NCBI RefSeq assembly: GCF_900537065.1
Contig: NZ_UNRC01000007.1
Coordinates: forward strand, 1 to 64,000
Source: Sphingorhabdus sp. Alg239-R122
GTDB lineage: Bacteria; Pseudomonadota; Alphaproteobacteria; Sphingomonadales; Sphingomonadaceae
Length of the DNA stretch: 64,000 nucleotides
Reading direction: 5' to 3'
In this document: piece by piece, positions 62,820 to 64,000 of the stretch
Layout: each line of letters opens with the position of its first letter
How positions within the stretch are numbered: the stretch's first letter is position 1
Program-made: the position numbers and the translations under genes
The notes under the pieces: generated by a model
Databases searched by the model: none
The model's input: the letters and a program-made list of their open reading frames with translations, nothing else
Told to the model about the DNA's origin: nothing

Positions 62820-64000
62820 ATGGATCATTTCCGGCTAAAAAATGGCGTCCTGCACGCGGAAGGCGTGTCTTTGTGCGAAATAGCCGATGCGGTAGGGACG
62901 CCGGTCTATATCTATTCATGCGCGACGTTGCGGCGGCATGCGCGCGTTTTCCGCGAGGCGCTGTCGCCATGTGGTGATGTGCATATTGCCTTTGCAATCA
63001 AGGCAAATCCCAACCTTGCGGTCCTGAAAGTGCTGGCGTCGGAAGGATATGGCGCTGACGTGGTATCGGGCGGTGAGATGGAACGTGCGCTAAGAGCTGG
63101 TGTGGCGGCGGACGGCATTGTTTTTTCAGGTGTCGGTAAAACCGGTGATGAAATGGCGCGCGCGCTGGATGCAGGTATTGGCCAGTTCAATCTGGAATCT
63201 GAGGAAGAGGGCGTGGAGTTGGCGGCCACAGCTTCGTCAAAGGGCATGACAGCCAATGCGGCACTGCGCGTCAATCCTGATGTTGATGCGGGCACGCACG
63301 GCAAAATTTCAACTGGCAAGGCAGAGAATAAATTTGGTGTGTCGATCCATCAGGCAGCCGCCATATACGCACGGCTGTCGGCGTTGAATGGCCTAAACAT
63401 GCACGGTGTGGCTGTGCATATCGGCAGCCAGTTGGGCAGCCTGGACCCGCTGGAGGCGGCATTTGTGCGGCTGGGCGACCTGATTGCGGAAATCCGTGCG
63501 GCGGGTGGCACAGTGACGCATGCCGATCTGGGCGGCGGATTGGGCGTACCCTATCGTCCCGGCGAAAATCCTCCAAGCCCCGCGGAATATGGCGCGATGG
63601 TGGCACGGATCACGAAAGACTGGAACGTGCAGCTGATGTTCGAACCGGGCCGGGTAATTGCGGGCAATGCGGGCGTCTTGCTGACCAAAGTGATCCGCGT
63701 GAAGCCGGGGGCAAATCATCCATTTGTTATTGTCGATGCGGCGATGAATGACCTTGCGCGGCCCGCATTATATGAAGCCTACCATGATTTTGCGGCAGTG
63801 CAGCCGGACGGCGCGTGCTTTACCGCTAATATCGTGGGGCCTGTCTGCGAAACCGGCGACACATTCGCCATGGGGCGTGAAACAGACGTGGTGCAGGCAG
63901 GCGATCTGGCTATATTTCGCACGGCAGGTGCCTATGGCGCAACCATGGCAAGCACCTATAACAGCCGCGATCTTGTCCCTGAAGTGCTGGTTGATGGCGA
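62820..64000 (+). CDS. lysA: Diaminopimelate decarboxylase (runs off right edge)
   Basis: 393 codons visible, C-terminus missing. PLP enzyme converting meso-diaminopimelate to lysine. The PLP lysine is in FAIKANPN, and GADVVSGGEMERAL, NKFGVSI, VHIGSQLG, GGGLGVPY, FEPGRVIAG and GPVCETGD match the family. Start ATG at 62820, 62 nt after the small lipoprotein gene. Confidence 0.96.
   Translation, partial: MDHFRLKNGVLHAEGVSLCEIADAVGTPVYIYSCATLRRHARVFREALSPCGDVHIAFAIKANPNLAVLKVLASEGYGADVVSGGEMERALRAGVAADGIVFSGVGKTGDEMARALDAGIGQFNLESEEEGVELAATASSKGMTANAALRVNPDVDAGTHGKISTGKAENKFGVSIHQAAAIYARLSALNGLNMHGVAVHIGSQLGSLDPLEAAFVRLGDLIAEIRAAGGTVTHADLGGGLGVPYRPGENPPSPAEYGAMVARITKDWNVQLMFEPGRVIAGNAGVLLTKVIRVKPGANHPFVIVDAAMNDLARPALYEAYHDFAAVQPDGACFTANIVGPVCETGDTFAMGRETDVVQAGDLAIFRTAGAYGATMASTYNSRDLVPEVLVDG

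Overview
This 64 kb window looks like a chromosomal segment of an alphaproteobacterium, most likely order Sphingomonadales. The evidence is the gene order fur-plsC-miaB-phoH-ybeY-corC with a MucR regulator beside it, a large TonB-dependent receptor of the sphingomonad style, a serC leader upstream of serC-serA, a lone recF, and argH-lipoprotein-lysA. GC content appears moderate. I see no phage, insertion sequence, CRISPR array, rRNA or replication origin. The window is almost all core chromosome with short accessory patches, and it is cut at both ends (a lipoprotein gene at the left, lysA at the right).

Layout. 1-3.2 kb: a small envelope cluster on the minus strand (partial lipoprotein, 4-TM protein, minimal PspC protein, two tandem 42-residue membrane peptides), a regulatory region with direct GTAAA repeats, recF, and two small genes. 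3.2-9.2 kb: the tesA / ybbA-ybbP esterase-ABC unit, a bile-acid-symporter-type carrier and an alpha-methylacyl-CoA racemase. 9.3-12.4 kb: TonB-dependent receptor with a strong terminator, then tRNA-Thr. 12.4-19.1 kb: DUF429-like protein, channel-like membrane protein, serine hydrolase, rarA, a membrane protein and a GT4 glycosyltransferase. 19.1-27.4 kb: a long minus-strand run for RNA and tRNA maturation, envelope and metal control (corC, ybeY, phoH, miaB, plsC, fur, mucR, rimI, tsaB, rutE-like, nfu).

27.5-34.4 kb (plus strand): M16 protease, class II DAHP synthase with a conserved small membrane protein, M20 peptidase, lipoprotein. 34.4-38.8 kb: a three-gene signalling operon coding an OmpR-type regulator, a LysM-FecR periplasmic protein and a CHASE2-PAS histidine kinase. 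39-44.8 kb: aldo/keto reductase, tRNA-Gln, ilvE divergent from a MarR regulator, amidase, an autonomous 33-codon micro-gene with its own terminator, and a lipoprotein. 44.9-50 kb: tlyA, tspO, ubiK, ybjN, proC, a LOG-family protein and an extensin-like protein. 50-53.3 kb: an alanine-rich trimeric autotransporter, an AT-rich gap, a small winged-helix protein, an MsrQ-like haem protein and a PepSY-like protein. 53.4-64 kb: serC leader-serC-serA, hisZ, purA, a wHTH regulator, tRNA-Val, tlpA divergent from argH, a small lipoprotein and lysA.

The biosynthetic genes supply chorismate (DAHP synthase), serine (serC, serA), proline (proC), branched-chain amino acids (ilvE), histidine (hisZ), arginine (argH), lysine/diaminopimelate (lysA) and AMP (purA). 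The parts most worth a second look are the tandem membrane peptides with GTAAA repeats beside the PspC protein, the LysM-FecR two-component operon, the 33-codon micro-gene, the alanine-rich autotransporter, and the serC leader RNA. All names rest on motifs and gene context read by eye; no database search was run.
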